Assembly (NCBI GenBank): GCA_021234155.1
Contig: JAJEKV010000083.1
Location: 462,332-526,331 of the forward strand
Source of the DNA: Isoetes taiwanensis
Taxonomy: Eukaryota; Streptophyta; Lycopodiopsida; Isoetales; Isoetaceae
Length of the DNA stretch: 64,000 nucleotides
Direction of reading: 5' to 3'
Program-made: the position numbers and the translations under genes
Notes under the pieces: generated by a model
The model's input: the letters and a program-made list of their open reading frames with translations, nothing else
Told to the model about the DNA's origin: nothing
The model's database searches: none
In this document: positions 43,430 through 55,729 of the stretch, one piece after another
How the letters are laid out: each line of letters opens with the position of its first letter
How positions within the stretch are numbered: the first letter of the stretch is position 1

Positions 43430-46400
43430 AAGCCCGCGACTACATTCGTGGTGAGTGCCATATCTTTGCCGCAATAGATACACGGCAAAGCGAGTAAGCC
43501 GATTATAAGGTAATTTCCACGGTAGGAAAGGCCAAGACCAAGTCCTTCATAGTCTTGATAGACTCAGAAGTAGCCATAACTTTGCATCCCCGCAATGGTT
43601 CAAATGTTGAAGTTGAAACCATTGAAGTCAAAGCCAAGGCCGTCGTCTTAGCAAGTGGTGCGGTAAAGGCGACGGCAAAAGAGAATTAACCGACATCGAC
43701 TTGCCGGGATTAATATCCGGATGGGGGCGAAGTAATGGGCATTGGCAAGTATGACTTGATCATAGGAATGGAGTACCTTGGACCAGCAAGGGCCATTATC
43801 GATTGTGGAAAGCTTTAAGGTGACCTTCCCAACACCCGGCGGCAAGATCATTGAGATAACAGGTAAGGAAGTTGTTCCCATCATGCGGTGTATGTCTTCT
43901 AAACGGCTATTCAAGTGCATCAAGAGGAGCAAGTGGCATACATCTTCAAGCTTGAGATTAGTGAGCCGTAATCGGAAGGAAGCAAAGAAGACAAAGTGCT
44001 CGAAGAAGTTACCCAAGCAAATAGCTAAGCGATCACGAGTTTCCATGATCTCTTTCGGATGAGATCAAGCAGCTTCCTCCTATAGGGGAGTCGAAAAGCG
44101 AAATAGCACTCGAACCGAACAAAGCCAACAAGCAAGGCTCCATATAGAATGACAAACGCAGAGTTGTCGAGCTAAAGAAGCGATTCAGAGCTGCTTGACC
44201 TAGGTTTTCATTAGACCTAGTGTTTAGCCATTTGGAGCGCCCATTCTCTTTGTAAAGAAGAAGGATGGCGGTTTAAGGATGTGCATAGACTACGTGGCAA
44301 TTGAACAAGCACACCATTAAGAACAAGTATGCGCTCCCGGATCGGATGACTTGATGGATCAGCTACAAGGAGCAAGAATCTTCTCCAAAATTGACTTAAG
44401 GTCAGGGTATCATCAGATCAGGATAAAGGAAGAAGATATCCATAAGACCGCCTTCAGAACGCGGTATGGGCACTATGAGTTCACGGTGCCCCCGCGACGT
44501 TCATGAGGCTCATGAACGATATCTTCAGGGAGTTCCTAGACACCTTTGTGATTGTTTTCTTTGATGACATTTTGGTGTATAGCAGATCCCTTGAAGAGCA
44601 CGTACAACACTTGAGAAGAGTGCTGGAGAAGTTGAAGAGGCACCAGTTGTACGCCAAGTTGTCGAAGTGCCACTTCGCAACAGAGAAGGTGGAGTATCTA
44701 GGTCATGTGATCTCAGCAGAAGGCATCTCGACGGATCCTGCAAAGATTGAAGCCGTCATTCAGTGGCCGGCGCCGAAGAATGTGCATGAAGTCAGAAGTT
44801 TTCTCGGCCTAGCAGGGTACTACAGGAAGTTCGTGAAGAACTTTGCCAAGATAGCGGCCCCGTTAACAGACTTGACGAGGGCGGAGAAAGTGAAAGATTG
44901 GGCAGAGCATTGGCACAAGAAAGCCCAAGCAGGGTTTGAATTGTTGAAGGAAGCTTTAACAACCGCGCAGCCTTTAACCTCCGGGACCTGAGAAAGACAA
45001 GCTTGTAGCGGCGGGCACGCCAGTAAGATAGCTACAGGTGCAGTGCTTATGCAAGAAGAGCGCGTGGTAGCGTATGATTCCAGGAAGATGAACGACGCCG
45101 AAACACGCTACCCCACGCATGATCAGGAATTGCTTGCGGTTGTCAGGGCATTAAGAATTTGGAGGCACTACCTTTTGGGAAGGAAGTTCCAGTTGGATAC
45201 AGACCACCAGAGCCTCCAATATGTATTCACGCAACCACACCTCAACCTGAGGCAGAGAAGGTGGATGGAGTTCCTGGAAGAGTACGACTTTGATATAGTC
45301 TACAAGCCAGGGAAGCTCAATGTGGTAGCGGATGCGCTTTCAAGGCATCCCCTGACAACTAGAGTGCATTGCAATGCAATTTCGACCCTCTCAAATAACT
45401 TTGGTAAGAAGATTGAAGATTCCTTGCCAACGGATGTGGATTCGGGGAAGTATGGGCAAGCCTCTAAGGAGGCTAGAAACGGATAAGGAGCCGGGAAGCC
45501 TTTAAACATTATAAGAAGGAAGGCAAACTGTTGTACCATAAGAATAAGTTGTGCGTGCCAATCATCGTGGGTAAGGAAATTGATCCTCCACGACATTTGC
45601 ACAACAGCCCAATAGCTGGCCATGCGGGGATTCATGAAAACATATTTCAAAGTCGCCAATAGCTATTATTGGCCAGGAATGAAGAAGCGATAGCTTCATT
45701 ACATCAAGGAATGCCAGCTATGTCGCGCATCGAAGGCAGAGTACTTCGAATTCCGGGAGCTTTAGAGCCATTAGCGGTGCCAAATGCTAAGTGGGAGGTG
45801 ATTAGCATGGATTTCATCACAGGACTCCCAAGGACCGTAAGAGGGAAAGATGCTTTGATGGTAGTAGTCTCAAGTTGTTTAAAATGGCACATTTTATGCC
45901 TTGCAAAGACCACGATATCTGACTATGGATACAAATAAGCTCTTCACCAAAGAGATCTTCGTGGCTCATGGCATGCCAAGGGAGATTATTCAAACCGGGG
46001 GATCCAAGTTCATGGCGCCTTTTGGCAAGACCTCTTTGCGACAATCCAGGCGAAGCTATCCATGAGCATCGCATATATCATCCTTAGACGGATGGCCAAA
46101 CGAGCCGGACCAACAGATTTTGGAAGACATACACTACGAAACTATGTCCGGAATAAGCAAGGTATGTGGGAAGAATTTATTCACTTGGTGGAGTTTATAA
46201 TAATAGCACCAGCGTGAATCATCCCAAATGTCGCCGCTTATGATCAATTACGGCTATCACGATTGCCTAACTCCGCACACTTTGGCACAACCCCGTCCAA
46301 GGTGGAAGTTTCGCAGCCAGATGTTGGCCGATATCGCGGCCTTTGTGGAAGAAGTTCGAGGGTATCCGCTAGCAGCAAGAAGTCGACAAAAAGAGCATCA

Positions 46401-46996
46401 CGGCAAGCATCGAATCGGTAAGAGAGTTCAAAGTTGGAGATGATGTTTGGCCCAAGATCAAGGTGAAGCAAAGCTCGGGATCGGAATTGCAAGAAGCTTG
46501 CTCCAAGGTGGGCTGGACCTTTCAGAATAGTCAAGAGAGTAGGTAACCAATCCTACAAGCTAGACTTGCCAAAGACACCTAAAGATTCATAAGGTCTTCC
46601 ACGGAGTTTGTTGAAGAAGCATACTCCAAATCCGCATCGGTCTTGGACACTCCAACGATGTTGGAAATGATGGAGGAGCAGCTGGAAATAGTTCCAGAAT
46701 TGATTCTTGATAAAGCCTTCAAGAAAACGAGGAGATCGGGAATTCCTCCAAAGATTTGGTCAAGTGGAAACACTTACCGCTGGAAGACGCTGACGCGGGT
46801 ACTTAAGAAAGATTTAGTAAAGCAAGTACCCACGCTTTATGGAGCAATGGGGACGGCAAGGTCATCTCCAAGAAATCGCTCGTGCATGTCCGATTCGTGT
46901 AGATTAATTCTATGTATAGTTAAGATTAATCCACGCGATGCAACCTATGCTAGGTATGGTCGCATGCGCGTTAACATGATGGGACCACTACGGTGA
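43430..46996 (+). pseudogene. pol: Pol with integrase and chromodomain, unit 2
   Basis: Protease VLIDS near 43555. RT with the same loss of the PFGLTNAP segment at about 44490, and FFDDILVYS at 44557-44583. The thumb/connection region is better preserved than in unit 1 ([20 protein letters not shown] and [20 protein letters not shown] at 44710-44860). RNase H includes YDSRKMNDAETRYPTHDQEL, LDTDHQSLQYVF and [10 protein letters not shown]. Integrase has an intact CxxC (ECQLCRASK frame) and the TAG at 46085. The chromodomain is at about 46670-46840 ([11 protein letters not shown]). Numerous indels lie after 45430. Confidence 0.85.
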
Positions 46997-47775
46997 TCTC
47001 TAGGGCGTGGTGTAATGTCAATGTAGGCATGACCGCGTTTTCGCTTGAGCGAGTGGAAGGTAGATTAGAAACTCTACTTCTGTCCTACGGAAGTAGACGA
47101 CCTCGAGAGAAAGGAGGTCATTAAGGAATGCATTGATAGGAAAGGCACCTTTAGCCCCATATATGCTTTGATAGGAGGAATCAGGCCTTCACGCCCCACA
47201 TACGGGAAGGACCTATCCTCCACGCTGGGCAACTAGGGTGTAGGCATGAGCGGCATATAGGCATATAGGCGCTGTCTCCACGGCCATAATGGAAGATTCA
47301 CCCTCTTCCTACGCCGGGAGATTAGCCATGCATCCATGTAGATAGGTGGGGTGGTCACCATATAACTAAAATTTTTATTAATAATTAAATGATACTAACG
47401 TAGTGTCGACCTGCAGGCCAATAGAGCGCTCCGGAGGGCAAGGAGGTCGAGCTACGAAGACTTGCAACACAAATTTTGTTGGAATGTGTTGCAAGGAATG
47501 AAGAGACCTCGGACGTTAATTTTAATTTTGATAAACTTAATTGTCATGTTAAGTGAATTTTTGAGTAACCTGTTTTAATGATGTTATGAATTGATAAGTT
47601 ATTTCATAATATAATGGTGTGATAATGTCCTAAAAATATTACCTTAAGGTAATCTTAATAAATGTGTAAATACTATAGTAGCTATCGTGATGTATGTTGT
47701 TGATTAGGTTAGGATGATCCCAAAGGTGGGGAGACCCACGATGCCGCGGACGAAGATCATTTCAAGGGGGGAGAA
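46997..47775 (+). other. Non-coding 3' region, unit 2
   Basis: Equivalent of 33223-34005, including a polypurine tract just before 47776. No conserved frame. Confidence 0.55.
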
Positions 47776-49408
47776 TGTGGCGTTCGGGCGATTATACGGT
47801 CCGGGGCGTAATCGACGTTGCCACGCCGCATACCGCGCCACTCCGAATCGGCGTGTGCACGCTAATGTGTAGCCAGTGGGTAGCCCCTAGGGGGCAACTT
47901 GCGTAAATATGTGCAACTATTAATGTGCACATTTTCCAATGTACACATTAATGTGGGCACATTATTTCCATGTGGACACTTCATGCCAAGTGGGCCACAC
48001 CCTTAGGTGCAATTAATGTGCACATTTTCCAATGTACACATTAATGTGGGCACACATTTCCATGTGGGCACATTTGGCCACCTAGCCCTAAAGGCAAGTG
48101 GGCCCATTTCCAATTATCCCACATGCCCAAAGGGGATAATTGGAAACCCTAACCAACCCCTTGTCTATATAGGGTAGGAAACCCTAACTTGCCCAATTTC
48201 ATTCTTTGGCTTTAGAACTCTGTTTTGGCTGCCTCAACAGCCAAACAGCATCCTAGACTTCTGCACAGGAGAATTGCATCCTTAGTTTCTCTTGATTCGG
48301 CGTTTTGCCAGGATGGTCGAGCTCGAAATCGGAGGAGCCTCTCAAGGATCGTATTTAGCCAATTAGATAGTCTAAACCCTATTTCAGTCATCAATCGGTG
48401 GTTTAGCCTCTTGGGTGCCCATAGCAGCTCTCTAGATCTCTAGATAGCAGATTCTAACTAAAGAACCTAACTCTATGTTATAGATTAGATCTAGTTCTTA
48501 GTTCTCTGTGAAGTATATATGGATGATGTATCTCTATGAACTCCTTTGTATTGGGAAGGGGTAGAGACCTAAAGCTCCTCAGAGCTGATGCTCCTAGAGT
48601 AGCCTCTCTAGCACACCAGATTCGCTGTGCACAAGAGCCACACTTGGGGATGTGGGTGAAGGCCGACCGGCTAAGAAGGAGATTCATGTCCCGACTCTTG
48701 AACGATCCCTCTCGGTGTGTAAAGCCTACCGGGGATCATCAGACTAGGTCCAATGGCTTGTCACCAAGGGCAAGGTGTATGGGCTCGACACCCGTGGAAG
48801 TGGTGTTCACTTTCCAAAGGTTCACTGGTCACGCAAAGGGGTCTCTAGTCACCTTGAGTCGGCATGTAGATCTCGGAGGGAGTGATCCCTGCCCCGCCCC
48901 ATCGGAAACCGAAGATGAGCCCCGGAAACGTACCTTTTGGTTATGCATCCCAAGGGCTATCCCGTCCTCGACACTTTTCAGCCCACTCGCAAAGTGTGCA
49001 CGGAGGGGCGGATGGAGTGGACAACCCTATGCCATGTTCATATGCCGCCCAAATCCATTGCCATGAATTCCCGCCCGAATGAACTCGAGACCAAGCCGCC
49101 GGTCATCCTTGATGCGAGCCTTGGGTAGGATTCCCTATGTGATAATGCTGATCTTTGTCGATGCAGATAGTGGGAGGACCATCCTTCGAGATGGTCATAT
49201 GATGTTGATGTATGTGCTAATCGACATGTATGTTTACGCCCGCTAGCCTAGGTGGGCTACGAGGAGATGGGGTGGCAATGACCCCCTTCACTCTTCCCAC
49301 CGGGCGCACCCGCCACGGGAAGGGCCCTGTATTAGCATGGAGTCGTATGGGGGATGAACTCCTGTTTGTATACGCAGAGTGCACCGTATATGAGTAGGGG
49401 ACGCCACA
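47776..49408 (+). repeat. 3' LTR, unit 2
   Basis: Starts TGTGGCGTTCGGGCG and ends GGGGACGCCACA. Contains the U3 repeats and CTATATAG. Shorter than the unit-1 LTRs by scattered small deletions. Confidence 0.88.
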
Positions 49409-50741
49409 ATCGCACAACCATTCAAAAGTTGCAGTGAAACCCACATCTTCCGACAAAACATTCTATCCGTGGTGACTATGCATGACAAGATGTTTTAAAG
49501 GTATCCTTCTATGCGCTTGTACACCCAACAACTCCTTTGCTGCCTTTGTCATGAAAGTCATCTTTTGTACCAACTTCGAAAGCACTTGCACAATATGCAT
49601 ACATGCTTATCTCTTTGATGGTGTATTTCACTGGCCTTAACATCTCCAACATTATGAAGGACTGCAATATTTGGCATATTTGTAGAAGGCTGTGTCAAGT
49701 GCTTGGACCCATTGGGAAACAAAATCCTGAAGACAAATTAGAACACAAGACGTGAGAATGGGCAACCGAGGAAATGATCTCAGCAGGCATGACTATGTAA
49801 CAAGCTGGCCATGATACAACAGGCTGAAATAAGTCAAACTGAAGATAAAGATATGCATCTACCAAGTTAGATGCATCTTTTAGAAGCATCTTGACATTTG
49901 TTGATACAAACTTCCTTGTGTATCCTAGGTGGAGTGCATTAAAATATAAATGGGGTCTTAATTAATTAAATAGCATAAATAGTAGTACAATGGTTTCAGT
50001 TAAAAAAAGAGCTTAAAAAGGTAACAATATGTTGAGAGCCAAGTTACCTTTTAAGAATAGTTATCCACCTTGAATGCAAGATGGACTCAAGTCTTTTGTC
50101 TTCGAACTGCACAAATCCTTGGGCTTCATGGAATCCTCCTGGTCCCCTGCAACATCCAGCAACTCAAATCATATCTTGTTCATGCAAACAAACAATATGG
50201 AAGAGATCCCAAAGACCCAAAAACATGGCTGTTAAGGCCACATTTGCTTAGCCCTTGTTGAATAAAGAACTGTATGGTTTGACCTGTGTTACCAAAGGAC
50301 TAGGAAAACAGTTTTCAGGATATAGAAGGAATACCTAACAGCTTTAAGTTATAACTCTCACCCCGACAACTCAATGTTGTAAATAAAACCTTAAGGCCAC
50401 CAAGAAATGAATAACCCCGCAAGTATCCTCATGTATAATCTAATCCATACTTTTATAGTATCCTTGGTTAGTAGAACAAGGTAGTGACTGAAAACAAGAG
50501 CGTAAACTTACCGTGATAGGATAATTGCAAAGAATGTGAATCCAAGAAAACAAGAACCAAGAACCAAGAATTGGAATCTTATGATATTAATTACACAAAA
50601 GACTTGCAATTGTTAAATTATAATGAATCTAATGCATGCTACTTTTTAAAACATTCGCCTCGCATATACGCCATAAGTTCTATACGTAATCACTTTAAAG
50701 GCTGTTTTCGCACGTAATGAGAAAAAGCGATGCGGGTTTAC
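49409..50741 (-). repeat. Duplicated Harbinger-2 flank, unit 2
   Basis: Copy of 35674-37024, including the damaged transposase N-terminal segment (DRMFCRKMWVS near 49440). The part at 49690-50340 is practically identical to unit 1; the last 350 bases are scrambled by indels. Confidence 0.85.
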
Positions 50742-51484
50742 CGGTGTAGTTCCCAGGGAGTCGGGTAATGACCCTCCTCACTTTTCCTCCCACGGCAAAT
50801 CTGCCACGCTGTGCCGTCGAAGGCCCTGGAAATGGGGATGAACTCGACATGAAGCGCAAACGTATATGGCGGGGACGTCGGCGGCAATGGAAGTTATAGC
50901 CTTTTGGAGCATCAAGAAGCACCTGCCATGTACCCTGAATAACTTGAGTAGATCCTTAAACTCTAAAAAATGGGTACCTTCACTTTGTGTTGCTAAGCTA
51001 GGTAACAAGAAATGAATAAAAATGTAAAAGATTAAAAATTGGTGAGCCAACATCTGGGTGGAGTTCACACGCTCGCCAGACCAAAACGATTCTCTAAACG
51101 GGCCGGGCGAACGCGGTGAGACATTCAGCCTTTGACACCAAAGTTAAATTACAATAAAAATAACTTGGTAATTTAATTTTAAACTAAGAATCAGTAGGAC
51201 TAGTGCATGTTACATGTTAATTTTAATAGTGGTTCATGTCTCACACGCCGCGGCCAGACCAAAATGAGATTCTCAAATCATCGGGCAACCATGTGAGGAT
51301 CTTGCTTAATTAGGGTGTTTTAGATGCTTTAAGTAACCCAAAAGGTACCAAAAGTTGACCTAAAAGTGGCTCCCCATAAATAGACTCCAGACCCTCCCAT
51401 TTTTCGGGTGGTTCTTCCCTTAGAACTTTGCCTGCGGTTTCAAGGCGCATCTTCCGGCGCTTAGTCTCGGACGCAAACCACCAA

Positions 51485-52760
51485 ATGATGGCCCGCGACC
51501 AAACAAACCGGCAGAAGCGGAAGCTCTAGTCAAGTGATCCTCCACCGCTGGCTCATTTATCAAAGGGCTATCTCAGAACGCTTCTCCATGAAGGCTTAAT
51601 CTTCGGAGCCGGAAGCTGGATCGATCGATACCACGAGCTCAGAGGATCTAATCGCCGGACATCATGCACCAAATCCTCGGCGAGATCGCATGAGGAGGGA
51701 GAAGCAAGAGTGAGCAGGAGCAGAGCAGGGTACAAGAAACTGTATGTTTCCCAGATAAGGACACCCTACCACTGTGAGGAGTGCAACAGAGTGCGGTCAA
51801 TCAATGCTCTCAGAGCAAACCTAAAGGACTCCACCAAGAAGGGCAAGGAAGAGGAAGAAGAACAAAGAATAGCCAAGACTTCAAATTTCCGGGCAGAGAA
51901 AGCTTGACCTTTGCAATCGCCCATCACAAGTATGAAGCCAAAGAGCCGAGCAGAGGAATTTAAGAGTTCCGGAAGACGACCACCACAAATGGGTTGAAGA
52001 AGAGGAAGGCCAAAGCCATGTGCTGCTGAAAGTGGTGAAGGCCTGAAGCCAGCAAGAGGTCCTGCCATCAACGAAGCCACAGGAGAGGAGAGACCTCGCC
52101 TACTACCGACGCACTGGATGAAGACTTGCCGCGCTGCAGGGAGCAAGCTCTTCTCAAAACCCCTGGCCAGAGAGGAAGCAGCCCCGAAAGCAGTGGCACA
52201 GAAATCAGGAGGGGAGCGACAGTTTGGCTTAAGCCCCCACCTTTCCTAACGTGGGATAGGGTTGGGGCCTGCCGAATCTCAACGGAGACGATGTGATAGA
52301 CCCCGCCAAGGCTCCATCAAGAGAATTAGGGTTACCAACTCCTATATGGAGCATGGGAGGCATACAATGCCTACTTCTCGTAGAGCACTGTGAGGACAAA
52401 TAGCTGCGGATACCCCCGGCGCACCTGGAAGCCACCGCCACCTGTGCCCAAGCTCGAAGCACCGTGCAAGCATGAGTGCGAAGAAGTTGAGACGAGGCTT
52501 CCCTAAGGAGATCCTACCACCTGTAAGAGTTACTGACTCTGATCCTGCCGCTCCAACGCTTGGTTCAAGCAATGCAAGAATACAACACTACACGCGCAGT
52601 AACCGACGAATAAGCTGGCCGCCTAAGGAGGCGCTAGGCAAAAATAGGCAAAAGACTTCGAAGATTCAACTACCAGTATTCGCGTAATGCCGAAGAGGTT
52701 ACCCCTCATGAGGCGGGTGGATATGTATCTTGCCGCACATCAAGGAGAACGCCTGGAGAT
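51485..52760 (+). pseudogene. Histone H3-like gene, unit 3 (heavily damaged)
   Basis: ATGATGGCCCGC and ACCAAACAAAC are still visible at the start, with a one-base insertion after GCCCGC that destroys the ARTKQTARK reading. The fold region can be traced (GACACATCAAGGAGAACG-like end near 52750) but has no continuous frame. Confidence 0.65.
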
Positions 52761-53489
52761 TTTGTAAATAACTCCAAAAATTTTGTTAATATAAAGAATT
52801 CTTTGGTGTAAATAAAGGTCGGACCTGTTTAAATAAGCAAGAAGATATCATCCTTTCTAGCTTTGTTTTTTAGTTAAATTGAGCTTTGAGCAAAATTAGA
52901 CGATAGTTCATTTTCATCACGCTACCAGACCGAAAAATCCAGATTCAAAACGGCCCCTGGGCTTAAACGTAGAGACCATGCCCAAAAATGCCCAAAACAG
53001 CTCCAAATCGACAAATAAGGTCAATTCTGCCTAACTCGACGAAGCCAGCGGAAATAATGCCGCGATCACTTAAAATTGGGAGTAAGCCTAGCCCAATTCG
53101 GGACCCATGCACCCCACGCCGCCAGTTGTGAAAATCCAGATTCTCAAAAATCTGCCTCGGGCTAACGCGGTGAGACCTTGTATTATACCATTTCTTCACT
53201 AATGATTCTCCAAATTGTACCATAGGTTCAATAGCGTTGTTCTAGCATGCTCAAACCCTAGAAATAGTCTTCAAACTTGTAATTGCATCCCTTTAATAGA
53301 TCAGGAATTGCCTAATCTCAAGAAATTCTAGGTCAATCCAAAAATTAGGTTTCCTTTCCCCTAATTCTATATATAAGTTCCCCCATTTCTCATTTAGCAC
53401 CCCTCGCAAATTCTGTTTCCATCATAGGGCCATGTATCTTCTGCATCCCCAGGCGCTTCTCAAGATCCGGCTCATATCTTTCTTGCTAG

Positions 53490-55550
53490 ATCACTGCCAT
53501 CACGACTTCTCGGCGATGTAGTACAACAAGTGTCTATAAGCGGCCGGTATGGATGTCACCCATTATTCCTTTCCAACTCTTTGGGAAAGAAATTGACATC
53601 CAAGCTACGCTAAATGCAACCCAAAGATATAGGCAAGTGCTAGCAAGAGTTTCTCGTAGGACTAGGTAGGACCCCTCCCCTTGTTCGTAGTCCCCCTTGC
53701 ATGTGATATTTCCTGCCTGCCATCCTCTGGGCAAAATTTTGGGTGATGTTCCACATCGCCAAGTACTTAACCAACAAGGAAGCAGAGATCGCTCGACTAC
53801 ATGGTCCTCGACAATAGGGACTAAGATAGGGATTTTTTTTTGAGATTAAAAGCGGCCTCTTCAAAACGGTGTCAACTAAGCCAAATGAGATAATGACTAC
53901 TAACCTAAAATCGAGTTCGATTTGAACAAATAGCAAATGAAGTTAGGAACATCCATCGATCATTTTTTAGCATTAACTATTGATAAAACCAAATGAGAGA
54001 ATAGATAGATCTCGTTGAGATCTTTTCCAATCTAGTGTTTTGGCACATATTTTAACCAATTTATGATTGTCAAAACCCAAAAATATGGTTTTTGGCAATT
54101 TTTACTATCCTACGGGCTAAAGATATGCAAAACCAACGGCTAAGCTTGGAAAGGTCTCAATGAGGATCTCCATTCCATTGCACCAAACAAGAGCTTCATT
54201 TGACTTCTTCTATCAACACTTATGCTAGAAAATGTGATCCAAAGAGTTAGTTATAACGTTGTTGGATCGATTTTCACCAGCCTGCTTTCTGACAGAAGTT
54301 CATACAAATTTTAGTCAAGAGTTCTTAGAAGGCCCTTTTATGATCTCAAAACTTAATGTTCTCTTACAATCACGCCTCTAGCCATTCTCTCTCTACTCAA
54401 TGCTGCCGGAACCCGATGGGGCAATCTCGGTCCCTCCGATGGAGGTGGGACTCCATAGTAAAGCAGTAAGAGGAAGAGCAGAAGGTTTTTGCAAGATTAC
54501 CAGAACAAGAGGCAAAGAGAAGGAGAAGAGGGGCTCTGACGACGAGGGACAAGAATGAGTTCGACTCAGACGAAGAATCCAAGGCCAAGCAGAAAGCAGG
54601 AGCTGATCGCAATCCCCGAAGCGGAGTCAAGCAGGGCATCGAGTTGCCTCACTCCGGGCTAGGCATCACAAGCCTAGCCCCTATCATCATCAATCTGAGA
54701 GGAGTATCTACTCCTGCCGACATCCGGTAACCTTCCCTAATGCGTGGAGAGGAGTCAGTTGGACTTTTAACGGCCTGGGACTAACCGCGGGGTGATCGAA
54801 GAGTTGACCACTTTATCGTCTCCGAGCCTCACTTCTCAGCCAAGTCGGTAGTCGGCTACCTGGCCAGGAAGCTGCACCGATATCCGTGCCTACAAAGAAG
54901 ATCGTGCAAATGATGGACGCAGCCGGAGCTGCTGAATGAGGAGGAGTTCCTGGCCTCCAAGAATGTATGGGGATCCGTGGAAGACCACGCAGCATCCTCC
55001 AATGCCTGTGCCTTCACACCACCTCCCCTAAGAAGTGAGAAGGAATCACTCCCGGGGAGGGTCGACTCCGCATTAATCGAAGACCACCGAGCTCACCGAG
55101 ATAGAGGTCGACAGTACGGGCGCACGTAATCGTAGAGGCCAAGTGCAAGTGAGAACATCCGCGACGACAACGGCTGTCGCCAGTACTCATTTCTGCCGCC
55201 ACGGCCGATGGCGAATAAATGTACACCGCAGTTCACCTTAGGAGAGGAAGTGTTCATGCTGATTGCACCCTCGGCTTCTGCAGTGCATGCTCGCATAGCG
55301 CAATGTTGACTATGCCGCCCCGTCAAGAGTGGGCAATGGCACTCGACTCTTCGACTACCATACCCCATCGACGCCAGCGACACAATAGCAAAATCGCCCC
55401 AGCATCCATCAGCAGGTAGAAGACTTGGTGAGAGCCTTACAGGACGCCGCCGGGCAGTTATCATCGTAGAACTTGGGTCACCGGTAGAATGCGCCCAAGG
55501 CTAAGAAGTTTCTTTAGACAACCTTGCCCATCAAGCGATTTCAAGACTAG
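53490..55550 (+). pseudogene. Cassette-2 gene, unit 3 (heavily damaged, MITE-split)
   Basis: Recognisable only by nucleotide similarity to units 1 and 2 (GAAATTGACATCCAAGCTAC, later GGAGACTCTTTTTGTACTAA just past the end). No long frame. Confidence 0.6.
53825..54358. mobile_element. Foldback MITE, unit 3
   Basis: Same element and position as 40189-40740, with GGGATTTTTTTTTGAGATTA at the left and TATGATCTCAAAACTTAATG at the right. Confidence 0.75.
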
Positions 55551-55729
55551 TTAGACTCTTGGTCCCTGGAGACTCTTTTTGTACTAAAATATTATGATTA
55601 TATAAATAATTCCTTGCTAGACTTTAAATGTTTTGGTTGATGACGGTCTCTGGCCAATTATACCCAACAAACATAAACAATGCAAGAGGAACAAAGGAAA
55701 CTAAATCCATATAGCCACATGAATCACTT

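Larger units (their letters stand above)
37025..50741 (+). repeat. Tandem unit 2 (about 13.7 kb)
   Basis: It begins inside the LTR (AGGTAGGCCCTGAGGGAG, equivalent to 23889) joined to Harbinger flank, and runs through the whole internal region, an LTR and the Harbinger flank to the same junction at about 50742. Unit 2 therefore has only a 170-bp stub in place of the 5' LTR. The shared junction means it arose by duplication of DNA, not by a new retrotransposition. Confidence 0.85.

Noticed and set aside
37025..50741. Unit 2 as an independent retrotransposon insertion
   Set aside because: It has no full 5' LTR and no own target duplication, and carries the same Harbinger flank; a segmental duplication explains it.
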